From: Candidatus Methanocomedens sp.
GTDB taxonomy: Archaea; Halobacteriota; Methanosarcinia; Methanosarcinales; Methanocomedenaceae
Assembly (NCBI GenBank): GCA_013374385.1
Contig: QBUR01000189.1
Coordinates: 1-23,533, forward strand
Direction of reading: 5' to 3'
DNA: 23,533 nucleotides
Shown: piece by piece, positions 1 to 8,500 of the stretch
How positions within the stretch are numbered: position 1 is the stretch's first letter
Layout: each line of letters starts with the position of its first letter
Translations under genes and position numbers: made by a program
Notes under the pieces: generated by a model
Databases searched by the model: none
The model's input: only the letters and a program-made list of their open reading frames with translations
What the model was told of the DNA's origin: nothing

Positions 1-127
1 ATGTGAAATTCAAAATGTTACTGCTTCCTAAAGGTGAGTAGTTACCCTTAATTTAACATAACCACTATCGAAATAAAATAGTGCACAAAGATTGCTAAAT
101 TTAAAATTAAGAATCCTTAAGCTATCA

Positions 128-1051
128 TCAACGACGATATTCACCAATGTATTCCTTAACCGCTCGTTTTGAAGAGAACCACTTTTTCCCCATTTTTACA
201 GCATCGAGAGCTCCTTGCCTCGCCCTTAAACTGAGATATTCCTGAGAATAGGGAGTTTCATGAGAAAGTTCTTTTAAAGGAATCAATTCCTCCTCCTCCC
301 CAAAAATAGACAGTAACATGGTAAAACTTTCATCAATAGCTTTTGCTATGAAATTTGCAAACGAACCAGGATTTCCTGCATCGGCAGCTTTTAAGTATCG
401 ATAATATTTCGTTCTATCCTCTGTTTTTATGACTATTGGAAAATACCCAAGACCAATTAAATACAGGTTAGTCAACAACCGGGCGACTCTCCCATTACCA
501 TCAATGAAAGGATGGATCTCCACAAATCTATGATGCAGGAATGCAGATGTTTCAATGGGATCATTTTCATTTTTCTCGATGTTTTCAATAAGCTCATCCA
601 TTAAATTTACAACTTTTGACCAGTCAGGAGGTGTTTTTTTCGCACCGGTGATTCTCACGTTTTTTGTCCGATATCTACCTGTTTCTTCTAATATCCCTGC
701 CGTGACTATTTTATGAATTTTCTGTATGGTAATATGGTCTATTGTTTTTTTCTTTCCAACTATACTTTCGATATAATCGAATGCTTTGGCGTTATTGGTA
801 GTCTCAATATGTTCCCTTAATGACTTTCCACCAATGGTAATCCCCTCTTCGAGAACCAGTTTTGTCTCTGAGAGTGTCAGTGTATTCCCTTCAATGGCAT
901 TTGAATGATATGTGTGAAACAATCGCATCTCTTCATGGAGCTTCTTGAGCGAATCACCAGGCAGAGGACGAATAGAATCCAGTTTTGTTTTCTTTTCAAT
1001 TATTCTCGAAAGAAGTTTTTCATGAATTACACATGTATCGGTATTAGGCAT
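128..1051 (-). CDS. Fic family protein (likely AMP-transferase) with C-terminal HTH
   Basis: Fic proteins transfer AMP (or another nucleotide moiety) from a nucleotide to a hydroxyl side chain of a target protein. The core motif HPFIDGNGRVAR is complete at residues 180-191, with catalytic His180. An N-terminal SNAIEGN at 50-56 fits the (S/T)xxxE(G/N) inhibitory helix, so the enzyme is probably auto-inhibited in cis (class II). Residues about 265-303 (YSQEYLSLRARQG...KKWFSSKRAVKEYI) look like a small helix-turn-helix, common at the C-terminus of archaeal and bacterial Fic proteins of about 300 residues. The ATG lies about 27 nt downstream of a TATA-like element in the palindrome at 1064-1085, consistent with a leaderless mRNA. 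That palindrome belongs to a larger repeat array, so self-regulation through the HTH is plausible. No antitoxin partner is seen. The family call is firm; target and biological role are unknown. Confidence 0.93.
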   Translation of the reverse strand: MPNTDTCVIHEKLLSRIIEKKTKLDSIRPLPGDSLKKLHEEMRLFHTYHSNAIEGNTLTLSETKLVLEEGITIGGKSLREHIETTNNAKAFDYIESIVGKKKTIDHITIQKIHKIVTAGILEETGRYRTKNVRITGAKKTPPDWSKVVNLMDELIENIEKNENDPIETSAFLHHRFVEIHPFIDGNGRVARLLTNLYLIGLGYFPIVIKTEDRTKYYRYLKAADAGNPGSFANFIAKAIDESFTMLLSIFGEEEELIPLKELSHETPYSQEYLSLRARQGALDAVKMGKKWFSSKRAVKEYIGEYRR

Positions 1052-1116
1052 AATTAATTATATCCGATATATACCTATATATCGGTATCGCTTTAATTTT
1101 AAAATATCCGATATAT
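1036..1116. promoter_or_regulatory. Operator-like array of four half-sites at the fic promoter
   Basis: TATCGGTAT occurs at 1036-1044 and 1080-1088. TATCCGATATAT occurs at 1061-1072 and 1105-1116. Both pairs are exactly 44 bp apart, so one two-element unit is repeated twice. The inner elements form a perfect 10-bp inverted repeat (CCGATATATA at 1064-1073, its complement at 1076-1085) around a CC spacer. The array covers the fic TATA region and reaches into fic codons 3 to 5. The rightmost element faces the divergent cysteine desulfurase. An operator bound by a dimeric regulator, possibly Fic's own HTH, is inferred. Confidence 0.6.
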
Positions 1117-1171
1117 TATTTTCGTACGATTTTGCCTCATTTTATTCTCGTAAATGGGCAAAATTGCGCAA

Positions 1172-1179
1172 CTATATTT
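1172..1179 (+). promoter_or_regulatory. Candidate TATA box for cysteine desulfurase
   Basis: CTATATTT lies roughly 30 nt upstream of the ATG at 1207. That matches an archaeal TATA box giving a leaderless or near-leaderless transcript, and it argues against the upstream ATG at 1183 and TTG at 1132 as starts. An alternative box is the ATATAT within the operator-like element at 1105-1116. Confidence 0.35.
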
Positions 1180-1206
1180 CTCATGAAAGCTCAATACAAT
1201 TCACTA

Positions 1207-2388
1207 ATGTTCGACCCTGCCCACATCAGAAAGGACTTCCCTGTACTGAAAGAATATGTATATCTCGATAGCGCGGCCACCACCCAGACCCCACGCCAGG
1301 TTGTGGAGGCCATGTGCGATTATTTTTACATCTATGCAGCCAGTCACGGCCGCGGTGCACACCGGCTTGCCAGGGAGACCACCAACCATTACGAGGATGC
1401 CCGAGAGGCAGTAGCCGGATTCATTGGCGGGGATTACGAACATACCATATTCACCCGCAACACTACCGAAAGCATCAACATGGTAGCACTGGGACTGGAC
1501 TGGAAAGCCGGGGACCACGTGGTCACCACTCATGTAGAGCACCATTCAAATCTGCTGCCCTGGCTCAGGTTAAAGGAAAAAGGCGTTGAAGTAACAGTAG
1601 TAACCCCGGATACTGACGGAACAGTTAATCCAAATGACATTGACAGTGCCATTACTGAAAAGACAAAACTGGTGGCCATTACGCATGTATCCAACGTGTT
1701 CGGCTCTGTGATGGATGTGGAAGAAATAACAAAGATTGCTCAGCGCAGCGGCTGCATGTCGCTGGTGGATGCTGCACAGAGCGTGGGACACATGCCATTT
1801 GACCTGAAGAAGATTGATTGCGATTTTATGGCAGTACCGGGCCACAAAGGAATGTTGGGACCACAGGGTACAGGCGTGCTGTATCTGAAGGACACCGATT
1901 CCGTCAGACCCACATACCTGGGCGGCGGCACCGTGTATGCTGTGACCGAGGACGAGTATAAACTAGAAGATGCACCCGGCCGGTTCGAGGCCGGTACGCC
2001 CAATATCCCTGGGGTCATCGGACTGGGCAGGGGCGTGGAATATGTGAAAGCACTGGGGGTTGAAGATATCCAGCGACATGAGGAGGGGCTGGCCAGGGAT
2101 GCTGCAAGGCGGCTGTCTGAAATTGACAAGGTGGAGGTGTACGGTCCATCTGAGCGGGCTGCTGTGGTGCCGTTCAATGTGATAGGTTTGAACCCCCACG
2201 ATGTGGCTATGATACTGGATGAGACAAAGAAGATATGCGTCCGCAGCGGGCATCACTGCGCCATACCCAGCATCAGGTTGCTCAAAGTAGATGGAACGGT
2301 CAGGGCATCCTTTGGTGCATACAACCTGCCCGAAGAAGTGGACCTGCTGGTGGATACGGTTGAGCAGATAGCAACCACATTGACATGA
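1207..2388 (+). CDS. sufS: SufS/CsdA-type cysteine desulfurase
   Basis: This is a PLP-dependent enzyme converting L-cysteine to L-alanine and passing the sulfur as a persulfide to Fe-S cluster or thio-cofactor synthesis in the cytoplasm. From the chosen start the protein has 393 residues, a normal length for the family. Visible elements are the N-terminal FPVLKEYVYLDSAATTQTP block, EHHSN (111-115) with the cofactor-stacking His, LVDAAQS (187-192) with the PLP Asp, the Schiff-base lysine in GHKGMLGP (Lys214), and RSGHHC with catalytic Cys351. The start at 1207 gives the family-typical beginning MFDPAHIRKDFP; upstream in-frame starts add unrelated residues. No SufBCD or scaffold gene is adjacent. 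The next gene starts 13 nt downstream, so the two are probably co-transcribed. A selenocysteine lyase role is possible but less likely. Confidence 0.92.
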   Translation: MFDPAHIRKDFPVLKEYVYLDSAATTQTPRQVVEAMCDYFYIYAASHGRGAHRLARETTNHYEDAREAVAGFIGGDYEHTIFTRNTTESINMVALGLDWKAGDHVVTTHVEHHSNLLPWLRLKEKGVEVTVVTPDTDGTVNPNDIDSAITEKTKLVAITHVSNVFGSVMDVEEITKIAQRSGCMSLVDAAQSVGHMPFDLKKIDCDFMAVPGHKGMLGPQGTGVLYLKDTDSVRPTYLGGGTVYAVTEDEYKLEDAPGRFEAGTPNIPGVIGLGRGVEYVKALGVEDIQRHEEGLARDAARRLSEIDKVEVYGPSERAAVVPFNVIGLNPHDVAMILDETKKICVRSGHHCAIPSIRLLKVDGTVRASFGAYNLPEEVDLLVDTVEQIATTLT

Positions 2389-2401
2389 AAGGGGGGAACG
2401 A

Positions 2402-3166
2402 ATGAAGATTACAATGCTGGGAACCGGTGTTGCCATACCTCAAAAGGATAGGGTGCAGTCCGGGCTGATGATTGATGCAGAAGGAAACAGTGGATGCAGT
2501 CCTGTGCTCTTTGATTGCGGCTGCGGAGTGCTGCAACGCATATTTGAGAGTGGGTATAGGCATACCGATATTACTAAGGTGTTCCTGTCCCACCTGCACC
2601 TGGACCACTGCGGGGATGTGCTGGCACTGGTCAAGGCCAACTGGCTTTGTGACATTACCAAATTGAACCTGTGGGGTCCTGTTGGCACCAGACAGTGGCT
2701 GGACGACCTGCTGGTGGCTTATTCGTATATGCAAGACAAAGCTGAAATCGAGGTGACAGAACTCTCGCCCGGACAGGTGGTTAGGGTAGAAGGGCTGGAA
2801 GTTGAGTGTGTGCGCACGGTCCATGCCCTGCCTTCGCTGGGGTTCAAGGTAACGGCAGGGGGAAAAAGCATGCTGTATTCAGGCGATACTGAACCTGTTG
2901 TTGATATAATTGAGGCGATTGAATCCACAGGCGGCATTGACTTGCTAATCCATGAATGTTCATTTCCAGACACCTTTGATGTTACCAACCACACAACCCC
3001 GGGCACACTGGCAAAAATGCTAAGGGGAAGTTCAATAGGCCGAATAGTACTTACCCACCTGTATCCACAGACCAGTGGGTTCGAAGCAGGGATGGTGGAA
3101 GTGTTGGCTGAAGCGTGCGGGTGTCCTGTGGAGATAGGGCATGACTTACAGGTAATAAAAATTTAA
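2402..3166 (+). CDS. MBL-fold metal-dependent hydrolase, RNase Z-like
   Basis: A metallo-beta-lactamase-fold protein of 254 residues resembling the RNase Z/ElaC group. The two-metal site is complete: HLHLDH at 64-69, His141, Asp162 in YSGDT, and His219 in LTHLYP. HECSFPD (184-190) and NHTTP (196-200) are also typical of RNase Z-like members. It is shorter than a canonical tRNase Z (about 300 residues) and no tRNA-gripping flexible arm is obvious, so it may act on another phosphodiester substrate. A strong Shine-Dalgarno (run of six G) precedes the ATG, and the gene follows the cysteine desulfurase by 13 nt, suggesting an operon. Fold and metal site are firm; tRNA 3'-end processing is only one possibility. 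Confidence 0.85.
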   Translation: MKITMLGTGVAIPQKDRVQSGLMIDAEGNSGCSPVLFDCGCGVLQRIFESGYRHTDITKVFLSHLHLDHCGDVLALVKANWLCDITKLNLWGPVGTRQWLDDLLVAYSYMQDKAEIEVTELSPGQVVRVEGLEVECVRTVHALPSLGFKVTAGGKSMLYSGDTEPVVDIIEAIESTGGIDLLIHECSFPDTFDVTNHTTPGTLAKMLRGSSIGRIVLTHLYPQTSGFEAGMVEVLAEACGCPVEIGHDLQVIKI

Positions 3167-3174
3167 GATATAAT

Positions 3175-3227
3175 GGATATTGCCAAATGTTTTTATAGTT
3201 CTAATATCCCTGAAAAATAGGCAATAT
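3175..3227 (+). repeat. Alternative inverted-repeat pairings in intergenic region
   Basis: GGATATTGCC at 3175-3184 can pair with AATATCC at 3203-3209 (7 bp) or, through ATATTGCC, with GGCAATAT at 3220-3227 (8 bp). The pairings are mutually exclusive and sit just after the hydrolase stop codon. They could form a 3'-end or regulatory structure, but no T-tract follows directly. Confidence 0.3.
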
Positions 3228-3277
3228 AAGACTCTACAGAGGCATTTTTATCCCCTGAATCAGGCAGAATAGCTATC

Positions 3278-3287
3278 TTTATATAAG
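3278..3287 (+). promoter_or_regulatory. Strong archaeal TATA box, leaderless spacing
   Basis: TTTATATAAG is a near-ideal archaeal TATA box centred about 26 nt upstream of the ATG at 3308. Transcription would therefore start at or next to the start codon. No Shine-Dalgarno precedes that ATG, which fits a leaderless mRNA. Confidence 0.6.
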
Positions 3288-3307
3288 GCCAGATTGGTTT
3301 TGCTAAT

Positions 3308-3745
3308 ATGCAACTTCGAGGCAGATTCAAGCAGCTCACTGAAAGTAAAGTAAATCGTATTCATGATCTGGTTTTCAATTATAAAAAACTCAAGAAAAAA
3401 ATGGGAAAAAATGCAATTCTGGACAAATTAAAAATGCAAATCCGGCATATACCATCCGAAGAAGAACAGATTTTCCGGGCGGCAGAAGTTGTTTTTGACA
3501 TTAATGTCGGTGTAGAAGTCCCCTATCTGGAAATACTCAGAAAGGTTATATGTCTGACCGGACTTTCTGAAGCAAAAGTAGATACAATGTTACCGGATGC
3601 CCTTGAAAAACTTGATATTGAAATGGGAGAAATGAGCGATGAGGAGATGAAAACAGCAGTAGCCATCAAAAAAGACGATGTTTTGGATGTATATTGTGAT
3701 GTATTATTAAAAAGGCGCTTTAATAAGCGTATGAACGAGAAATAA
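3308..3745 (+). CDS. Hypothetical protein, small, charged, helical
   Basis: I do not recognise this 145-residue protein. It is rich in Lys, Glu, Asp and Met, with no membrane segment, signal peptide or cysteine cluster (single Cys residues only). The N-terminal third (KQLTESKVNRIHDLVFNYKK) is basic and looks helical. The C-terminal half (EILRKVICLTGLSEAKVDTM) could be a small helical bundle or winged-helix-like unit. The start is set by the TATA box about 26 nt upstream. It ends 22 nt before the next start (3768), which has its own Shine-Dalgarno, so the two are probably one transcript and may work together. Function unknown. Confidence 0.7.
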   Translation: MQLRGRFKQLTESKVNRIHDLVFNYKKLKKKMGKNAILDKLKMQIRHIPSEEEQIFRAAEVVFDINVGVEVPYLEILRKVICLTGLSEAKVDTMLPDALEKLDIEMGEMSDEEMKTAVAIKKDDVLDVYCDVLLKRRFNKRMNEK

Positions 3746-3767
3746 ATAGTAAAGAAGGATGACTATT

Positions 3768-4367
3768 ATGGGAAAATCAATGATTACCGAAAAGATACGA
3801 ATATCACCCTATTTGCACAGGGAAATAACAAATCTTGTTGATGATGGCGATTTTGCTTCATTTTCCGATTTTGTAAATATAGCAGTTTCGAGTTTCTTAT
3901 CCAGAAACTTTGATTTAAATGAAGAAGAGGATCAGCCGTCTTTAGAGATGCCTTTATCGTTATTATATCTGACATTGATCGATAACGGCATAATTACAAA
4001 AGAGGATATAAGTGGTCTTTTAGAAAAAGTAAAAAATGACGAATTGGATACTTCGTTACTTGAAAACTTTTTTAGCAATATTGCTGAAGATTGTGTTGAA
4101 TACGATTTCTACGATATGCTGGATAATGCAAAACAAATGGAAAACGAAAAATCCTATGATAGTGCTGAAAAAATTTATATGGATGTAATAGAAATGTTCC
4201 CTGAAGATTTCGAACCTAATTTTAGTCTGGGATGCCTCTATGTAAAAACAGGTAAAGAGGATGAAGGCCGCACCCAGCTTGAAATTGCTCTTCAAAAGGC
4301 TAATGAAATGGAGGAAGAAGAGAATATAATTGAAATGATATCTTCAGAAATAAATAAGATGAAATAG
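3768..4367 (+). CDS. RHH-like N-terminus joined to TPR-like C-terminus
   Basis: A 199-residue acidic protein. The first 45 or so residues (MITEKIRISPYLHREITNLV...FASFSDFVNIAVSSFL) have the strand-helix-helix pattern of a CopG/MetJ ribbon-helix-helix DNA-binding unit. A long acidic linker follows. The last 70 residues (about 128-185: EKSYDSAEKIYMDVIEMFPEDFEPNFSLGCLYVKTGKEDEGR) have the tetratricopeptide spacing of small and large residues. The start at 3768 is preferred over the ATG 9 nt upstream because AAGGAT sits 7 nt before it. Inferred role: DNA-binding adaptor or regulator whose TPR part binds a partner, perhaps the product of the preceding gene. Both domain calls are by eye and need profile support. 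Confidence 0.7.
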   Translation: MGKSMITEKIRISPYLHREITNLVDDGDFASFSDFVNIAVSSFLSRNFDLNEEEDQPSLEMPLSLLYLTLIDNGIITKEDISGLLEKVKNDELDTSLLENFFSNIAEDCVEYDFYDMLDNAKQMENEKSYDSAEKIYMDVIEMFPEDFEPNFSLGCLYVKTGKEDEGRTQLEIALQKANEMEEEENIIEMISSEINKMK

Positions 4368-4426
4368 GATTTGACTGTTTACAGATACTGCTCCCACCAA
4401 GTAGGTAAACAAGTTCCTTATGATAA

Positions 4427-4435
4427 CATATATAT
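4427..4435 (+). promoter_or_regulatory. Candidate TATA box for carAB
   Basis: CATATATAT is centred about 33 nt upstream of the carA ATG, which would give a leader of only a few nucleotides. It lies between the stop of the previous gene and carA, so carAB probably has its own promoter. Confidence 0.5.
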
Positions 4436-4463
4436 CCCATTTCTCCCATGTCAAGCACCTAGT

Positions 4464-5552
4464 ATGAAAGCAGTACTAGGATTAGAAGACGGCACAGTTG
4501 TGAAGGGCATTGGTTTTGGTGCCGCCGGAGCTGCTGTTTGCGGGGAACTCGTTTTTTCAACTCAATATACCGGATACGAAGAGGCTCTCACCGACCCTTC
4601 CTATGCGGGCCAGATATTGATGTTCACTTACCCCCTCATCGGCAATTACGGCGTTAACGGCAAAACCTTCCAGTCAGACGGTATGAAGGCAGAAGCACTG
4701 GTGGTCAGGGAAGCGTGTGACCACCCGTCCCACCACCTATCCAACCGCTCCATTTTTGATTTTGCCACAGATGAAGGCAGGCCCGGTATTGCAGGTGTGG
4801 ATACCAGGATGCTGACCATCAAGACTCGGGATACCGGCGCTATGCGGGCATGCCTGCTCACAGACAGCGATGATGGCGAGGAAGCGGTACGCCTGGCAAG
4901 GCAGCACCCGAAGATATCAGACCAGCACGACCTGATAGATAAAGTGACCTGCCCCGCTCCCTATCACATTGAAGCAACCGGGAAGGACAAGCCCCATTTC
5001 GTGGTCATCGACCTTGGGATAAAGACCAATATGATAAAGAGCCTGACTATGCGCGGTGTGGGCATCACTGTGGTACCTGCAAACACTCCCCTTGACTTTA
5101 TTACTGAACAAAAACCTGATGCCGTATTCGTATCAAACGGCCCCGGAGACCCTGAGAAGGCCACCAATGTCATTGACGTTGTGAAAAACATGATGGGGCA
5201 GGTCCCGATATACGGCATCTGCTTCGGCAACCAGATAATTTCCCTGGCACTGGGAGCCAGTACCTATAAACTGAAGTTCGGGCACCGTGGTGCCAACCAA
5301 CCTGTGAAGGACCTGGAAAAAGGCACCGTGTATATCACCTCCCAGAACCACGGGTTCGCAGTGGACGGCAACTCACTGGACGGGGCAGAGGCTCATATCA
5401 CGCACATCAATGTCAATGACAAAACCGTGGAAGGTATCGCCCACGACTACCTGGATATCATGAGCGTGCAGTTCCATCCAGAGGCCAGCCCCGGTCCCTG
5501 GGATACTGAAAAATGGTTCTTTGATACTATTGTTAAACGGGGGACGAAATAA
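4464..5552 (+). CDS. carA: Carbamoyl phosphate synthetase small (glutaminase) subunit
   Basis: CarA hydrolyses glutamine and channels ammonia to CarB for carbamoyl phosphate, the precursor of pyrimidines and arginine. The protein has 362 residues, close to the usual length. The N-terminal CarA domain (VLGLEDGTVVKGIGFG, then GELVFSTQYTGYEEALTDPSYAGQI) is followed by a class I glutamine amidotransferase domain with VSNGPGDP (223-230), the nucleophile Cys253 in GICFGNQ, and the His338/Glu340 pair in QFHPEASPGP. The ATG at 4464 is chosen because homology begins there and a TATA box fits. An upstream in-frame TTG at 4371 would add about 31 residues of unrelated sequence and lies upstream of the promoter. 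Its stop overlaps the carB start by one base (TAATG), so the two subunits are translationally coupled. Confidence 0.97.
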   Translation: MKAVLGLEDGTVVKGIGFGAAGAAVCGELVFSTQYTGYEEALTDPSYAGQILMFTYPLIGNYGVNGKTFQSDGMKAEALVVREACDHPSHHLSNRSIFDFATDEGRPGIAGVDTRMLTIKTRDTGAMRACLLTDSDDGEEAVRLARQHPKISDQHDLIDKVTCPAPYHIEATGKDKPHFVVIDLGIKTNMIKSLTMRGVGITVVPANTPLDFITEQKPDAVFVSNGPGDPEKATNVIDVVKNMMGQVPIYGICFGNQIISLALGASTYKLKFGHRGANQPVKDLEKGTVYITSQNHGFAVDGNSLDGAEAHITHINVNDKTVEGIAHDYLDIMSVQFHPEASPGPWDTEKWFFDTIVKRGTK

Positions 5553-8500
5553 TGCCCCGAAATCCGGATATCAGGAAAGTACTGCTGATAGGCAGCGGTC
5601 CCATCATGATTGGACAGGCAGCAGAGTTTGATTTCAGTGGCAGTCAGGCATGCAGGTCTCTCAGGGAAGAGGGGATTAGTGTAGTACTTATCAACTCCAA
5701 CCCGGCCACTATCATGACCGACCCTGAAATGGCAGATGCGGTGTACATCGAACCCATTAAACCTGAGATAGTGGAGCGTATCATCGAGAGAGAGCGCCCG
5801 GATGGGGTGATTGCGGGACTGGGGGGCCAGACCGGATTGAATGTAGTTAGTGAACTAGCCGAGATGGGTGTACTTGAGAAATATAATGTCAAACTCTATG
5901 GCACACCCTTAAAAGCCATACAGGATACCGAAGACCGGGACTTGTTCAAGCAGGCCATGCAGCGCATTGGCGAACCTGTCCCCCGCAGCAAAGCCGTGAA
6001 CACTATCGATGATGCAGTTGCACTGATAGATAAACTGGGCCTGCCCCTGGTCATCAGGCCGGCATATACGCTTGGCGGCGCCGGCGGTGGGATTGCCAGG
6101 ACAAAAGAAGAACTCATTTCAATCACTGAACTGGGCCTGAAGCGCAGCCGTATCAACCAGGTGCTTATTGAGGAGGGCATATTGGGCTGGAAAGAGTTCG
6201 AGTATGAAGTGATGCGTGATGCCAATGATACCTGCATCGTAATATGCAACATGGAGAACATTGACCCCATGGGTATCCATACCGGTGAGAGTATCGTGGT
6301 CACACCCAGCCAGACCCTCTCCGACAGGGACCACCAGATGCTGCGCAGTGCCAGTATTAATATTATCAGGAGCCTTGGCATCGAAGGCGGATGTAATATC
6401 CAGTACGCAGTAAAGGACGGGGAATACAGGATAGTGGAGGTCAATCCCAGGGTGAGCCGCTCCTCAGCACTGGCCAGCAAGGCCACAGGGTACCCAATAG
6501 CCAGGGTGACCGCCAAGATCGCTATAGGCATGACCCTGGACGAGATACCTAATGATGTTACCAAAAAGACACATGCATCCTTTGAACCCACTGTGGACTA
6601 TACAGTTGTAAAGATACCCAGGTGGCCTTTCGACAAGTTCGTGACCGCAGACAAGACCCTGACCACGGCCATGAAGAGCACGGGCGAGGTCATGGCCATC
6701 GGGCGCACTATTGAAGAGACAATGAAGAAGGCCATTCGCAGCCTTGATGTGGACATGTATTTTGGGTTCAAAGAGTGGAGCCGGGATGAAGTCATTGACC
6801 TGCTGACCATCCCCACACATGAGCGGTTATTTGCCATTTACCATGCACTGAAAACGGGCTTTACCATTGATGAGATATCAGATATCACTTCTATCGACCC
6901 TTTTTTCCTTACAAAGATCCACAACATCATCCATATGGAAGATACCCTGCGCACGGGATTATCTGAGGAACACCTTCGCAGTGCCAAACGAATGGGTTTC
7001 ACCGATGAGGAGATAGGCAAACTCAATGGCAAAACCAGGGAAGAGGTTAACGATATGCGCCGTGGGATGGGAATAACAACCACCTACAAGATGGTGGATA
7101 CCTGTGCCGCTGAATTCGCTGCAGAGACACCGTATTATTATTCATGCTATGAAGAAATGTGCGAGGACGAGCCTTCGGACAACAAAAAAGTGTTGATACT
7201 GGGTGCGGGACCTATCCGCATCGGGCAGGGTATTGAGTTCGACTACTGTACTGTGCATGCGGTGAGTGCACTGCGGGAAGAGGGTATCGAAACCCATATC
7301 ATAAACAATAACCCGGAAACCGTATCAACCGATTACGATACTTCTGATAAATTGTTCTTCGAACCACTGACCATTGAGGATGTAATGAACGTTATCGAAC
7401 GTGAAAGACCCTGGGGTGTGGTGGTGCAGTTCGGAGGCCAGACCTCGGTGAACCTGGCACTGCCCCTTGAGCGGGAACTGCAGCGCAGGACTGACCTGGA
7501 TACCGTTATCCTGGGTACTACGCCCGGGAATATGGACCTGGCCGAGAACAGGGAACTGTTCAATAAAATGCTCCAAAAGATGGGTATTCCACAACCTGAG
7601 GCGGGTTATGCCACTTCAGAGGAACAGGCCCTGGAGGTTGCGGCAAAAATTGGGTACCCTGTACTGGTACGTCCTTCGTATGTGCTTGGCGGTCGGGCTA
7701 TGGAGATAGTATATGACGAGACCGACCTGGAAAGGTATATGCGCGAAGCTGTTCGGGTCTCACCCCAGCATCCGGTACTCATTGATGATTTTCTTGAAAA
7801 CTCAATAGAGATAGATGTGGATGCGATATGTGATGGAGAGGATGTGCTTATCGGCGCTATCATGGAACATATCGAGGAGGCCGGGATACACAGCGGGGAT
7901 TCGGCTTGCGTGATACCTCCACAGTCCCTTGGAAATTATGTGCTGGATACTGTCAGGGACTATGTGAAGCGCATTGCTCTTGCACTGCGGGTTAAGGGCA
8001 TCCTGAACATCCAGATGGCTTACAAGGACCGGGTGGTGTATGTGCTGGAAGCGAACCCACGCAGCAGTCGTACTATCCCCTTCGTATCCAAGGCTGTGGG
8101 CCTGCCGATGGCCAAGATCGCAGCCAAAGCCATGATGGGCATATCGCTTAAGGAACAGGGATTCTTGGATGAACCTGTGCCCAGGAATGTGTCTGTGAAG
8201 GAAGTGCTGTTGCCCTTTGACAAACTGCCGGGAGCCGACCCCTTATTGGGCCCGGAGATGCACAGTACCGGTGAGGTCATGGGTGTGGATTACAGTTTCG
8301 GGCTGGCATTTTTCAAGGCAGAAATGGCAGCTGACAATGCCCTGCCCCTGCAGGGTAAGGTGTTCATGTCCATCAGGGACCAGGATAAACCTGCATTGAT
8401 GCAGGTGGCCAGGAAGATGGTGGATGCGGGACTGGAATTGATTGCAACCAGCGGCACCGCACAGTACCTGGCAGGGAAGGGCATCAATGTCACAGTAATA

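Noticed and set aside
1132..1206. Upstream starts for the cysteine desulfurase (TTG 1132, ATG 1183)
   Set aside because: Family similarity begins at 1207, and the TATA box at 1172-1179 fits a start at 1207 but not at 1183 or 1132.
4371..4463. N-terminal extension of carA from a TTG
   Set aside because: The added residues do not resemble CarA and the TATA box at 4427-4435 lies inside this stretch, so it would not be transcribed from that promoter.
5896..6591. Long antisense open frame inside carB
   Set aside because: It mirrors the carB coding strand, shows no family motif, and carB is complete and conserved across it.
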